From: Haloimpatiens sp042688525 | GTDB lineage: Bacteria > Bacillota > Clostridia > Clostridiales > Clostridiaceae | Assembly (NCBI RefSeq): GCF_042688525.2 | Contig: NZ_JBHWAB010000001.1 | Location: 2,356,001 to 2,420,000 of the forward strand | Direction of reading: 5' to 3' | DNA length: 64,000 nucleotides | Made by a program: the position numbers and the translations under genes | Shown: one piece after another, positions 45,101-53,314 of the stretch | Layout of the letters: every line of letters begins with the position of its first letter | Position numbering within the stretch: the stretch's first letter is position 1 | The notes under the pieces: generated by a model | What the model saw: only the letters and a program-made list of their open reading frames with translations | What the model was told of the DNA's origin: nothing | Database searches by the model: none

Positions 45101-45855
45101 TATTGAATTTCATGAGGAACTGCTTTTACACCAAGCCATCCTTTTTTTTGAAGGAAGTATAAAAATGCTAATTGGCCCATTAGTTTTTTAGCAAATTCTT
45201 CACTAGTAAAGCCTAATCTATCAGATTCTTCTAAAAACTCACCATCATTTTCTAAAAACTCCTTTAAATCCAAATATTTTTTTCTGTATTCATCAAAAAA
45301 TCGTATAGTTACCTTTTCAATTTTAAATGCTTCTTCTATTTCTTTTATACTTGGATTATTTTTATCATCCAAATAGATATTCTTCAACTGTTCTTTAGCT
45401 GTGTGATTTGGTTCATTTTCTCCAACTAAATAAGAATATCTCCTTGCAGGTGTTAATTTCTTTTTTAATCCTTCAGCTGAAAATTCATAATCGAGATTAA
45501 CATATGATAATCTCCATGAAGTATCTTCATCACTATAAAAAGCAACTAATGCTGCATCAATACTAAAATCCTCTAATAATCTAGCAACTAAATTTCTCTG
45601 CATACTTCTTGCTCTTTCTGCTGCTTTAGTATTTTTTAATTTAATTGCCAAGACCATCATGTTTTGCCCATCATTATCTGTGTAATCTGCAATTTTCAAA
45701 AAACTATATACATAATCTCTATAAACAGGATAATTAATTTTTTGTTCTTTTAATAGTACCAACTGCTCTTTAGTTAAATTTAAAAATTGCATACAAAACT
45801 TCTGATATTCCTCAATATTAAACTTATGCTGTAATATTTCTAGTGTTTTATCCAT
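42133..45855 (-). CDS. Eco57I-type DNA adenine methyltransferase with target recognition domain
   Basis: 1240 residues. An N-terminal domain of about 400 residues of unknown role includes AFYSDEDTSWRLSYVNLDYEF. The N6-adenine methyltransferase core follows: GAFYTPREIVHYMCQ (motif X, about 470), ADPAVGSGAFPLGML (motif I, about 555) and IIIGNPPYVGEKG (motif IV NPPY, about 790). A TaqI-like specificity domain (about 1050-1220) contains LLNSKLFYFWLYYKG. It probably methylates host DNA at a defined site so that the operon's other proteins can tell self from foreign. A separate restriction enzyme is not visible. GGGGGAA precedes the ATG, three bases after the PLD-helicase stop. Confidence 0.88.
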   Translation of the reverse strand: MDKTLEILQHKFNIEEYQKFCMQFLNLTKEQLVLLKEQKINYPVYRDYVYSFLKIADYTDNDGQNMMVLAIKLKNTKAAERARSMQRNLVARLLEDFSIDAALVAFYSDEDTSWRLSYVNLDYEFSAEGLKKKLTPARRYSYLVGENEPNHTAKEQLKNIYLDDKNNPSIKEIEEAFKIEKVTIRFFDEYRKKYLDLKEFLENDGEFLEESDRLGFTSEEFAKKLMGQLAFLYFLQKKGWLGVKAVPHEIQYSEYVKVYDKQNEAVRNVLSKVFKRNNANMKLSYTAIKDLSDIEGDYLSGAFAYYKDKNEPDWGQWGSGDRRFIRGLFKICVKENEKARKNNIDLKEDKKNFFNDYLEPLFYSALNTKRGANEYFKLFNCKIPFLNGGLFEPIYDYDWENKHIKIPNKMFSNITEEDEFGTGILDMFDTYNFTMNEDEPLEKEVAIDPEMLGKIFENLLDVKDRKSKGAFYTPREIVHYMCQESLINYLNNETGIDREDIDNFIKLGDFIVDEDSRTMIGTKDKTQYLIPISIYDNLKIFDEALINVKIADPAVGSGAFPLGMLNEIVRIRSYLTIYMLQGLNKYDSMDLERSRSNYILKEQVMKYVIHAVDIERSAVDITKLRLWLSLIVDADVHTVNALPNLDSNIKCGNSLIDEFEGIKLFDKSLLYSNNKSDKEEYTQLKIHENKEESLLDRLEILQKELFDAKEPNKKKEIKELIEKTEWELIEYKLKKDGNDDKIKNLEFLKKEQRKPYFIWEMEFSDVFREKGGFDIIIGNPPYVGEKGNKETFRPIARTNFGEKYYQAKMDLFYFFFHKGIDIAKKRGSIAFITTNYYITATGATTLRNDFFNRTNIFKIINFNEYRIFESALGQHNIITFLQKKDEINEISYTKIISTNRKGYISDEILKSIINDNDSETESYIIDNKKLFEGEAKYIRLVNINKDCDYSPETIFNKMQKKSIEFGKISNINSGADITISRITNKHIKNFGDVYIKGEGVFVLSKSEIDNMYISTKEREIIKDFIKNSNINKYGYTLSEDKLIYLRWEDDINFYPNIKERLLRYKPILENQAQRYGENYPWYALHRPRDLKIFQAKEKILVPYRNKKNIFGYAKEEVFASRDVFYITEVDNEFDIKFILGLLNSKLFYFWLYYKGKRKGDVLELYVKPLSELPIIKAGYSEQQEIIKYIDKILDIKQSLSKSAERDIDKYEILINKIVYELYGLTQEEINIVEEKYPEEE

Positions 45856-45858
45856 GTA

Positions 45859-48800
45859 CTATTCCCCCTTAATCAAAAATGAAGAAAGTATAACCTCTGA
45901 TTTATCATTCATATGGTTTTTATTCTTTTCTTCATAATTTTTATAGCTGTCAGGTACTATATCCCATAAATAATTTAATATTTTAGCAGGATCGTTCATA
46001 ATCGTTTTTATTCCTTTAGCTGCATCCTTACTTATAGCTGATGGTATTATACCTAATTCCCATACTTCTTTTAACCTTTCTACTCTTTCATAATCATATT
46101 GTGTGAATTTTTTTTGATTTCTTAGTCCTTTTAATATTTTAATTATTACTGCATCATTTTTATTTTTTCTTCCTGAAACCGTGTCAAATGTTTCTTCTTC
46201 AGTAATTGAATTAATAAACTTCTCTTTATTTATATTTAAATGTTCATAATAAATATCTTTAATTTCCTTTTTCTCTTCATCTACAGATGATTTCACATAA
46301 TCAATAGTTTGAAATAAAGTCAATTCATTGGAATTACTATTAGATGTTATAAAAAATTTTTTTAAAGCACCCTTTCTAAAAAAGGTAACTGTACTATCTT
46401 CTGAAACAGTATTACTCATCTTTGCACTTCTAACTTTTTTAGGTAATCTTTTAATTTTTTCAAACAAATCAATATTTTCATCTCTAATAGTTCTTATTTC
46501 TTGTAAATATTCAAGCTCTGATCTATCTAATTCATCTCCCTCTTCATCTAGAATTTCATCACTATTTAGTTTTGAATATAGTTCTTTACCAAATAAAGCA
46601 TGAGACTCTACTTCTTCATCATCTGAAAGATATTTAAAATCCTCCCCTAATGTATCATGGAAAGCTTGAATTTTTGAAATTATATTGTCCTCCAAACTCA
46701 TATACTTACTAGATTGAGATGTAGGAAAAAAGTTGAATACATAGATATCCTGATACTTACTACCTACTCTATTAATTCTACCTACCCTTTGCATGATTCT
46801 TGTTGGATTCCAAGGTAAATCATAATTTACAATTATATTTGCTCTATGCAGAGATATACCTTCTGCTAATACATCAGTGGTTACAAGAATTCTGTAATCA
46901 TCTTTTTGATTCTTTTCTTTAACATCTGGGTTATAATTGAATTCAATTTCTTGTTTTAATCTATTACTTGATTGACCTGTAAATACAATCACTTTATCTT
47001 TAAATTCTCTATTTAAATTTTCTCCTAAATATTCAGCTGTCTCTTTTGATTCTGTAAAAATAATCATTTTGCTATCTATTAAAATTTCATTGTTTTTCAA
47101 ACCATGTATAAAATAATCAAGCTTAGGATCTTTATCTACTAACTCCCACATGTTTTGAATTTCTTTTAATTTTAACAAATCAAATTTTAACTCCTGAATA
47201 AACTCTTTCGTAAATTCAGATGATTTAAACATCTGTACTTTATCTTCCTCTACTAAACCCATTAGCTTATCATCATCACCATTATCCATCATGTCATACA
47301 CATTATATTTTTTACTTATATATACAATTCCATCATTATACATTTTAATGAAGTTTTCATACGATGAAATAAATCTTCCCAATGTTTTATTGAAAGCATA
47401 AAAACTACTTTCTAATCTTTTTAATAATATTGCTTTCATAAAGCCACCCATATTTTTTTGACCAACCAGTAAACTTTTTAAACTTACTGGTATATTTTTC
47501 AAATAAGTTAATGGTTTATATCTGGAATATGTCAGTTCTTTAATAATTTCTATAGTCTTAATAAAAATATCATCTGTATATTCATCAAATTCATAAATTA
47601 TTTTTTTAGGCGTATTTAAATTAGGAAAACTTAGACCTTGTGCCTTTAAATCATTTTCGTACCACTTAACAATTTCTTTTCTGGTTCTTCTAACCATTAC
47701 ATTTCTTAACACTTTATCTCGTATTTCTTGAGAATTCTGCTTAGAAATTTTCTTATACATAGGGTCATCTTTATCATACTTTTTTAGCTTGTTTTGTAAT
47801 TTATTAAAAAATGCTTCGATATTCTTCTGGTTAGGTATTATAGTTGAATTTTTTTTCTCCTGAAATAAATATATTTGACTTGCTAAATCGCTAATATAGT
47901 TATTTTGTGGTGTTGCTGAAATTAAAATCACTTTTTTACCTAAACAAATTTCATGCAGCTTAGCAAATGTATCTGTGTTAGAGTTTCTAAATCTATGTGC
48001 TTCATCTACAAATACATATCTTATATCATCTATTCCCTCTTCAATAAGGCTATCAAGCATTCCTAACGATTCAATTTTAGCTGAAACATCAAATTGAAAT
48101 AATACTTCTTTCCAATGATCTTTAAGAACTGGAGGACATATTATTAATTTTTTCCCTTTTAACTGTTGTGCAAGCATAGCACATATATAAGTTTTTCCTA
48201 ATCCTACAACATCTGAAACAAATACTCCTCCATAAGCATCTATTATAGTTTTTGCTCTATTAACTGCATCAATTTGATACTGCAGCTTCATAAAATTATC
48301 AGGTAAATTCAATTCAGCTAATTCTTTTTTGTCCTGATTAATTTCCTCCTGAAAATATTCATATAATAGCTTCAAATACAATTCATATGGAGTTATATCA
48401 TCTCTAATCCATGTATCAGTATTTACCGTTTCTACATACTGTTCACTTACATCAACTGATTGAGCCCACAATGCTTCAAACTTATCTAATGCAAATTGAA
48501 CATCTCTGCTATCTTTTAACTCAACATTAAATTCTATATTGTTAACTAATCCATTTTCAGTAAAGTTACTTGAACCTGTTATTACACTCCCATAATACTC
48601 ACTCTTTTCTTGATCTTTTCTCATAATATATACTTTTGCGTGAATACTATTATAAGGATAAACTCTTATTTCAAGCTTCTCTTCTTTTATTAATTTAATG
48701 AATGTTTTAATACCGTTCTCTACTTCTTTTGTATCTTCAGAATCCTCAAACTCCTTCTTTATATTTTCGCTGTATTTCTCTTTAGCTTCTTTATTAGACA

Positions 48801-49053
48801 TGAAATTTAATTGCTCTTCTTTAGCTACTTTAATCATTTCAACAGTTTTCTTATCAGTATTTATACCTATTAATATTCTCGTTTTTTCAACACATTCAAT
48901 AGACTTATACATTTTATAAAATCCACTGGTCCTAAAATATCCTACTAGTACATCAAAAAATTGAGTATTATTGGACAAAATTTTATTAAATCTATCTAGC
49001 AGGGTTTGTCCATTTTCATTTGTAAAAAAAGTTAAATCATTATATTTATTCAA
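45859..49053 (-). CDS. PLD-nuclease/SF2 helicase fusion of a predicted defence operon
   Basis: About 1064 residues. The N-terminal phospholipase D-like domain (about 10-210) has one HKD half-motif: IHAKVYIMRK and GSSNFTENGLVNN. The SF2/SNF2 engine follows: VSDVVGLGKT (about 285), VFVDEAHRF, LISATPQNN, TTDVLAEGISLHRANIIVNYDLPWNPTRIMQRVGRINR (about 715-755). A helical C-terminal tail completes it. PLD-helicase fusions next to adenine methylases are known in anti-phage loci, and DISARM uses separate PLD and SNF2 proteins. Start: TTG at 49053, six bases after AAGGGG; the ATG at 49068 has no ribosome site. It is the first gene of the operon. Confidence 0.88.
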   Translation of the reverse strand: MNKYNDLTFFTNENGQTLLDRFNKILSNNTQFFDVLVGYFRTSGFYKMYKSIECVEKTRILIGINTDKKTVEMIKVAKEEQLNFMSNKEAKEKYSENIKKEFEDSEDTKEVENGIKTFIKLIKEEKLEIRVYPYNSIHAKVYIMRKDQEKSEYYGSVITGSSNFTENGLVNNIEFNVELKDSRDVQFALDKFEALWAQSVDVSEQYVETVNTDTWIRDDITPYELYLKLLYEYFQEEINQDKKELAELNLPDNFMKLQYQIDAVNRAKTIIDAYGGVFVSDVVGLGKTYICAMLAQQLKGKKLIICPPVLKDHWKEVLFQFDVSAKIESLGMLDSLIEEGIDDIRYVFVDEAHRFRNSNTDTFAKLHEICLGKKVILISATPQNNYISDLASQIYLFQEKKNSTIIPNQKNIEAFFNKLQNKLKKYDKDDPMYKKISKQNSQEIRDKVLRNVMVRRTRKEIVKWYENDLKAQGLSFPNLNTPKKIIYEFDEYTDDIFIKTIEIIKELTYSRYKPLTYLKNIPVSLKSLLVGQKNMGGFMKAILLKRLESSFYAFNKTLGRFISSYENFIKMYNDGIVYISKKYNVYDMMDNGDDDKLMGLVEEDKVQMFKSSEFTKEFIQELKFDLLKLKEIQNMWELVDKDPKLDYFIHGLKNNEILIDSKMIIFTESKETAEYLGENLNREFKDKVIVFTGQSSNRLKQEIEFNYNPDVKEKNQKDDYRILVTTDVLAEGISLHRANIIVNYDLPWNPTRIMQRVGRINRVGSKYQDIYVFNFFPTSQSSKYMSLEDNIISKIQAFHDTLGEDFKYLSDDEEVESHALFGKELYSKLNSDEILDEEGDELDRSELEYLQEIRTIRDENIDLFEKIKRLPKKVRSAKMSNTVSEDSTVTFFRKGALKKFFITSNSNSNELTLFQTIDYVKSSVDEEKKEIKDIYYEHLNINKEKFINSITEEETFDTVSGRKNKNDAVIIKILKGLRNQKKFTQYDYERVERLKEVWELGIIPSAISKDAAKGIKTIMNDPAKILNYLWDIVPDSYKNYEEKNKNHMNDKSEVILSSFLIKGE

Positions 49054-49199
49054 TATTATCCCCTTCATTCAATATTTTATTTAAATTGTATAAATAAAAT
49101 AATTTTTATTTAATATTGTAATTATGATAATATATACATAATATCATAATTTTTTACAGTTATGAAGTAAATATATTCCTTATTTCTATAAAATAAAAA

Positions 49200-49222
49200 C
49201 ACCTACATATTAAATGTAGATG
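49200..49222 (-). terminator. Terminator after the duplicated small-protein gene
   Basis: CACCTACAT (49200-49208) and ATGTAGATG (49214-49222), eight of nine paired. On the minus strand it is followed by TTTTTATTTT. It lies 55 bases after the stop at 49278 and also separates that gene from the defence operon. Confidence 0.7.
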
Positions 49223-49277
49223 CCAAAACAATACTTAACTCAATTCTTAAATTTCAAACTAACATTATGAACAATAT

Positions 49278-49754
49278 TTAGTAAACAATCACTTGATTAA
49301 CTCCTTCTATTTTTTCTACTATATTCATGAACCCTTTTAATTCATTTTGATTTAGCGGATTTATATTTAACACATTTAATCCTACATAGATAATCCCATT
49401 ACTTGAATGTGAATTATAACATTTAAAAATATATTCTCTTTCTGTAAGTAATTCTTTCACTTTTTTATTTATTTCTTTTAATAAATAAGTTTTTTCTATC
49501 TTATAATAAAATTTCATATATGAACTTGCTTGAATAACATTAGAATTATTTTTTATATTTTTTTTAATATCCTCTATTTGGGCTTTATCTTCTAAATCTA
49601 TATTTTCTATTTCAAATACAATATTAACATATTCTCTATTTTTATATTTCCCTAAATAATAATTTTTGTAATTTAATCTTGATAATATTTCACTACATTT
49701 TTTTATTTCTTGTTCTTCTAAACTATTTTCTTCTACTGTAAAATAAAATTTCAT
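49278..49754 (-). CDS. Small protein made of two duplicated domains, unknown function
   Basis: 158 residues that divide into two similar halves of about 79. The first runs MKFYFTVEENSLEEQEIKK to VIQASSY; the second runs MKFYYKIEKTYLLKEINKK to VNQVIVY, with YVNIVFEIENI matching IIYVGLNVLNI. The alternation of strands and amphipathic helices suggests an ACT- or ferredoxin-like fold in tandem, often a ligand-binding or dimer arrangement. I recognise no family. GGAGG precedes the ATG. It is isolated by terminators on both sides, upstream of the defence operon and not obviously part of it. Confidence 0.65.
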   Translation of the reverse strand: MKFYFTVEENSLEEQEIKKCSEILSRLNYKNYYLGKYKNREYVNIVFEIENIDLEDKAQIEDIKKNIKNNSNVIQASSYMKFYYKIEKTYLLKEINKKVKELLTEREYIFKCYNSHSSNGIIYVGLNVLNINPLNQNELKGFMNIVEKIEGVNQVIVY

Positions 49755-49985
49755 TGTAAAATACCTCCATGTGATTTTTACATTATTACAAAGTAAGATT
49801 ATATATATATTATTACCAATTCATAGTTTAAATATTCCTATTTTAGTTATATTTTCATAGAAATAAATATAAAACATAGAAAGCTTACCTTTCCAATTAA
49901 TAATTGCGTTTTTTATTATAACATAAATAATAAGTGATTAATTATAAATTAGAACATACATAAATAACCAAACTGTTACATAAAA

Positions 49986-50037
49986 ATAATAGCGATTTTA
50001 TAAACCAAATACTTTTCCTTTATAAAATCGCTATTAT
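49986..50037 (-). terminator. Strong 19 bp hairpin after the truncated winged-helix gene
   Basis: ATAATAGCGATTTTATAAA (49986-50004) and its exact complement (50019-50037) with a 14-base loop; a T-rich run (TTTTTATG) follows on the minus strand. Confidence 0.8.
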
Positions 50038-50041
50038 AGCC

Positions 50042-51002
50042 TCATATAACTACATAACTAAAATTATCTGTTATAGGTTTCTTAATTATGCTTCTTTCAA
50101 TTAATAGATCAGTTACTTTTGAATACAATAAGTGATACCACCAAATAAAATATTCTTCAAAAGATATTTCTTGTGAATATGTAGAATTATTATAATTATA
50201 ATAAATGCTTTTACGACTTTTTTCTAAAATATTAATATAACCATTTTTTATTATATCAGCTATATTATTTAATCTATAGAACTCATTTTTACTTAAAATT
50301 GGAACATCAATTCTATTGCCTTTCATTATACTTAAACTATTAAATACATTTACAATATTTTTATCCAATTTATAATTTTTTTCATAATAACATTTTATAA
50401 GCTCCTCCAATAAATATTGTTTAATATCACTTACACTTTCAAATTCTAAACTTCCTAAATGCATTTCTAAATGAGCTTTATTAATTGTGTGAAAATTGAT
50501 TCCATTTCTATTATTTCCATAAAGTCCAAATGCAATATCTCCATAATACCTAAACATATTCCCATATATACCCAGAGCTTCTTTTTGTATATGATTATAT
50601 TTCTCTTGCAGCGAGTAATAATAATTCATTCCATTTCGTTTTGTTCTTTCAGTTTTTAGAAAAATCCTTTCTACATTATCTATCTGTATAGAATCTAATA
50701 GAACATCACTTAGAATAAATATAGATAACTCGTTAAAATTAAATTGCTTCAAACATTGAAATTTATATGTTTCTTCCTTAATTTTATCAAATTTGTCCTG
50801 AATTAGTTTAGCAACTTTATATACAATTTCATTTAATTCCTTACACAATTCTTTTGCTTCTCTCATGGAAATAACCATTAAATAAGGAACATATTCATTA
50901 TTTTTCTTTACTACAAGTTTTTCTTTTAATAATAATTCTAACTTTTTAGATAATTTTTCTTGTGACCATCCAAAATATTTACTTATTTCACTAAGTGCTC
51001 TT
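50042..51002 (-). pseudogene. 5'-truncated winged-helix protein
   Basis: An ATG at 50878 opens 278 residues, but the same frame is coding for another 41 codons upstream: SEISKYFGWSQEKLSKKLELLL then KEKLVVKKNNEYVPYLMVIS is a typical winged-helix DNA-binding motif. The frame meets a stop at about 51003 without any start codon. The gene has therefore lost its beginning, although the rest (LCKELNEIVYKVAKLI... and a Tyr/Asn-rich helical region to the end) is intact and might be made from the internal ATG. The family is not recognised. The break is 60 bases from the IS1182-like element but not at its edge, so a separate deletion is likely. Confidence 0.65.
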
Positions 51003-51050
51003 TAAATAAATACAATTATTTTCCACATTCATAAAACTTCTCAAGTAGTG

Positions 51051-51062
51051 TATAATAAGTAT
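51051..51062. repeat. Left direct repeat flanking the IS1182-like element
   Basis: TATAATAAGTAT, identical to 52819-52830 on the other side of the element. Confidence 0.8.
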
Positions 51063-52818
51063 TAGATGATTGCAGAATGAAAAATAAAAAATGTGGATAA
51101 CTTTTCAGATTTTGCTTAAAAATGTGCAAAAAAAATGCACAACAAAAAGCCTTTTGATAAAAAGGAATGCGTAGCATGTGAACTAATATTTAACTGTGGA
51201 TATGTTGATTAAACTGCTATTTTTAGAAGATTACTTATACTTCTAATATATTCAGGTTTATTCATGGCGTAAGCCAGTATCACATTTATAAGTTTAGAAA
51301 TACCAGTTAAGTATAAATCAGAACGCATAGTTGTTGTATTTACTGTTCTTGGTGATTCAATGCATGGATTAAATTTAAATGAAGAAATTGTTCTTTCAAT
51401 ACATGCACGAGTTGGATAAACTTCATCCCACTCTTTTGAATTTCTTTGAACACCAGGGTAAAGTCTAAAATCTTTGTCAGGATAAACATAGGTCATACGA
51501 CCACTTTTATTATTTGTACATGGATTTTCACAAGTGTGATAACATTTACCGTGTTTATCTCTATGAGATTTTGGGCAAGTAAATTTAAATCTCAAACTTC
51601 TATTTTTACCTTTACAAGAGCCTTCGGCTTTAAAAGGTTCTTTAGTTAAAGGGCATAGAGGAATACCATGGGTATTATATTCTAAATCACCAATTTTACT
51701 ATTACCTTGATTGCGAGAATTAAGAGGAATAAATGCCTTATTAAATTGAAGATGTTTAAGTAATCCAAAGTTATCATAACTATCAAATTCTGAATCACCT
51801 AAAAAAGTTGTAAATTTAAAATCAGAATGATTTTTTAATTTATTTAGAAATGGTACAATTACTGGCTTTAATGAGGCATTATCATAATAGTATTTTTGTT
51901 CTTCAGGTGAAGTAAAATTTTTATCAATTGATTTATAAAAATCTTTTTCGAAGAATTTTATACTTAAAGGAATGCCTAATCCATTAGTTAAAAGGCCAAA
52001 TTTATAAAAATACCCAAAGTGTCCATTAACAAAATCTAATTTAATATTAGAGTTACATTTTGCAAACTTAGGCATGTTTTTATATGCGGCAGCATATGGG
52101 TTGTGATTCTTTTTATTTGTAGATTTTGCATAAATTTTTTGCTTGTTTATTTCGGATACAAGAGTTTTGGGATTATTTTCTTTGACTTTTGGTTTTAAAC
52201 CAGAAGTATCATATATAAGCATAGAATTTAGGTTTTTATAAGGCGAACCATCGGGAAGATCATTATTGATTTTTTCACAGATATCAATAACATTAGGAAC
52301 CATAGAATCAAATAAATTAGCAATATCACTTTCAAATGTAGTTTTAAATCTACTGAAAAAAGATTCATCTGGTACAGATTTATAGAATCCACAAAATTCT
52401 CTTATTTCAGTGGAAAATACAAGAAAAAGTGTTAACAATACATTAGTTGGTATATGAAACATTTGCATGAGTAATAAGGCTGATAATATTGAAGAAAGTT
52501 GATATTCTCTATTTTTGCCTAAATTCGCATAATAATGTTCTTTAAAAGAATTTGGAATAAAGGTTTCAATATCAAAATTATTAGTAAGCAAATTTATGAA
52601 CCCTACGGGTTGTTGTGAAGCAAATTTTTTTAATTCAGATACTTGATCAAAAAAATCAAGTTGTTTAGTTTTATTAAGATAAAACATGTTAAAAACCTCC
52701 CTGTGGTGTTTTTGATTTATGTGGTGTAATTCTATTATGCCGCAGTGGAGGAAAATATAAAAGCCTAACGGCTTAAAAGTTAGGCAAATCAATGCTTGCG
52801 AAATTTCGCAAGCGACTA
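51063..52818 (-). mobile_element. IS1182-like insertion sequence
   Basis: About 1756 bases carrying one transposase. The proposed ends, TAGATGATTGCAGAATG (left) and TAGTCGCTTGCGAAATT (right, complement), are imperfect inverted repeats. The 12 bp direct repeat TATAATAAGTAT abuts both ends exactly. That is longer than the duplications I associate with this family, so the ends should be checked against other copies. Confidence 0.75.
51209..52687 (-). CDS. IS1182-family DDE transposase
   Basis: 492 residues from the ATG at 52687, which follows GGGAGG; the longer open frame to 52792 has no ribosome site. Features of the family: an N-terminal region with FIPNSFKEHYYANLGKNREYQLS and FCGFYKSVPDESFFSRFK, the first catalytic Asp in LIYDTSGLKP, an Asp in LGDSEFDSYDN, and a C-terminal RACIERTISSFK holding the Glu. 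A four- to six-Cys insert (CPLTKEPF...CPKSHRDKHGKCYHTCENPC) lies before the last motif. The frame is intact, so it may be active. Confidence 0.88.
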   Translation of the reverse strand: MFYLNKTKQLDFFDQVSELKKFASQQPVGFINLLTNNFDIETFIPNSFKEHYYANLGKNREYQLSSILSALLLMQMFHIPTNVLLTLFLVFSTEIREFCGFYKSVPDESFFSRFKTTFESDIANLFDSMVPNVIDICEKINNDLPDGSPYKNLNSMLIYDTSGLKPKVKENNPKTLVSEINKQKIYAKSTNKKNHNPYAAAYKNMPKFAKCNSNIKLDFVNGHFGYFYKFGLLTNGLGIPLSIKFFEKDFYKSIDKNFTSPEEQKYYYDNASLKPVIVPFLNKLKNHSDFKFTTFLGDSEFDSYDNFGLLKHLQFNKAFIPLNSRNQGNSKIGDLEYNTHGIPLCPLTKEPFKAEGSCKGKNRSLRFKFTCPKSHRDKHGKCYHTCENPCTNNKSGRMTYVYPDKDFRLYPGVQRNSKEWDEVYPTRACIERTISSFKFNPCIESPRTVNTTTMRSDLYLTGISKLINVILAYAMNKPEYIRSISNLLKIAV

Positions 52819-52830
52819 TATAATAAGTAT
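52819..52830. promoter_or_regulatory. Right direct repeat, containing a TATAAT box for the coiled-coil gene
   Basis: TATAATAAGTAT. The original promoter (TTCATA, 17 bases, TATAAT at 51051) is now split from the gene by the IS. The repeat leaves a second -10 box 20-30 bases before the ATG, but without its own -35. Confidence 0.55.
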
Positions 52831-52849
52831 ATAAAGGAGCGTGTTATTT

Positions 52850-53215
52850 ATGGAAACTAAAATTTATGATTTACTTGAAAAAATGTACGTTGACTTTGAT
52901 AAACGATTTACAAATATTGAAACTCAACTTACTAAGTTAGACAATGAAGTTAATAACATTGAAACTCACGTAAACAAAAACTCTTTAATGCTTGAAAAAA
53001 TTCAAACATCTTTTTCTGAACAACTTGACAGAGCCAAAGATAAAGATGGTAAAACTCTAGGTGAAAGGCTAGATGTTATTGAACTTGATGTTACTAATAC
53101 TTCTAAATCTGTAAGCGATGCTATAGAAGCTATTGATGTTATCAAAGATGCTACTGGATCTCATGAAATGGATATTAAAATTCTAAAAAAACTTAGAAGT
53201 AATCATTCTTTTTAG
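52850..53215 (+). CDS. Small coiled-coil protein, unknown function
   Basis: 121 residues from the ATG at 52850, ten bases after AAAGGAG (a GTG at 52841 is too close to that site). Heptad patterns run nearly end to end: FTNIETQLTKLDNEVNNIETHV, then SVSDAIEAIDVIKDATGSHEMD, so it should form a parallel or trimeric coil. Similar small coils are common in clostridia and phages, with no assigned role. An IS1182-like element has landed in its promoter. A hairpin terminator overlaps the stop codon. Confidence 0.75.
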   Translation: METKIYDLLEKMYVDFDKRFTNIETQLTKLDNEVNNIETHVNKNSLMLEKIQTSFSEQLDRAKDKDGKTLGERLDVIELDVTNTSKSVSDAIEAIDVIKDATGSHEMDIKILKKLRSNHSF

Positions 53216-53240
53216 ACACTAAAATACGTGTCTTTTTTAT
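53214..53240 (+). terminator. Intrinsic terminator of the coiled-coil gene
   Basis: AGACAC (53214-53219), an 8-base loop, GTGTCT (53228-53233), then TTTTTAT. The stem begins within the TAG stop codon. Confidence 0.75.
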
Positions 53241-53314
53241 TTGGTAAAAATGTATCTCTTATTTTTAACTAAATAAACCATAATATTGCTGCACTTGAAT
53301 TAGCCATCCAAACT

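Noticed and set aside
36939..49068. Calling the operon DISARM, BREX or an ordinary type I or IIG restriction system
   Set aside because: No DrmA/DrmB, PglZ, BrxC or HsdS/HsdR-type gene is visible and the methylase has no evident PD-(D/E)xK domain that I can point to; a new or less common class fits better.
51209..52792. Longer transposase starting at 52792
   Set aside because: The extra 35 residues have no ribosome site and are unlike the family; GGGAGG precedes the ATG at 52687.
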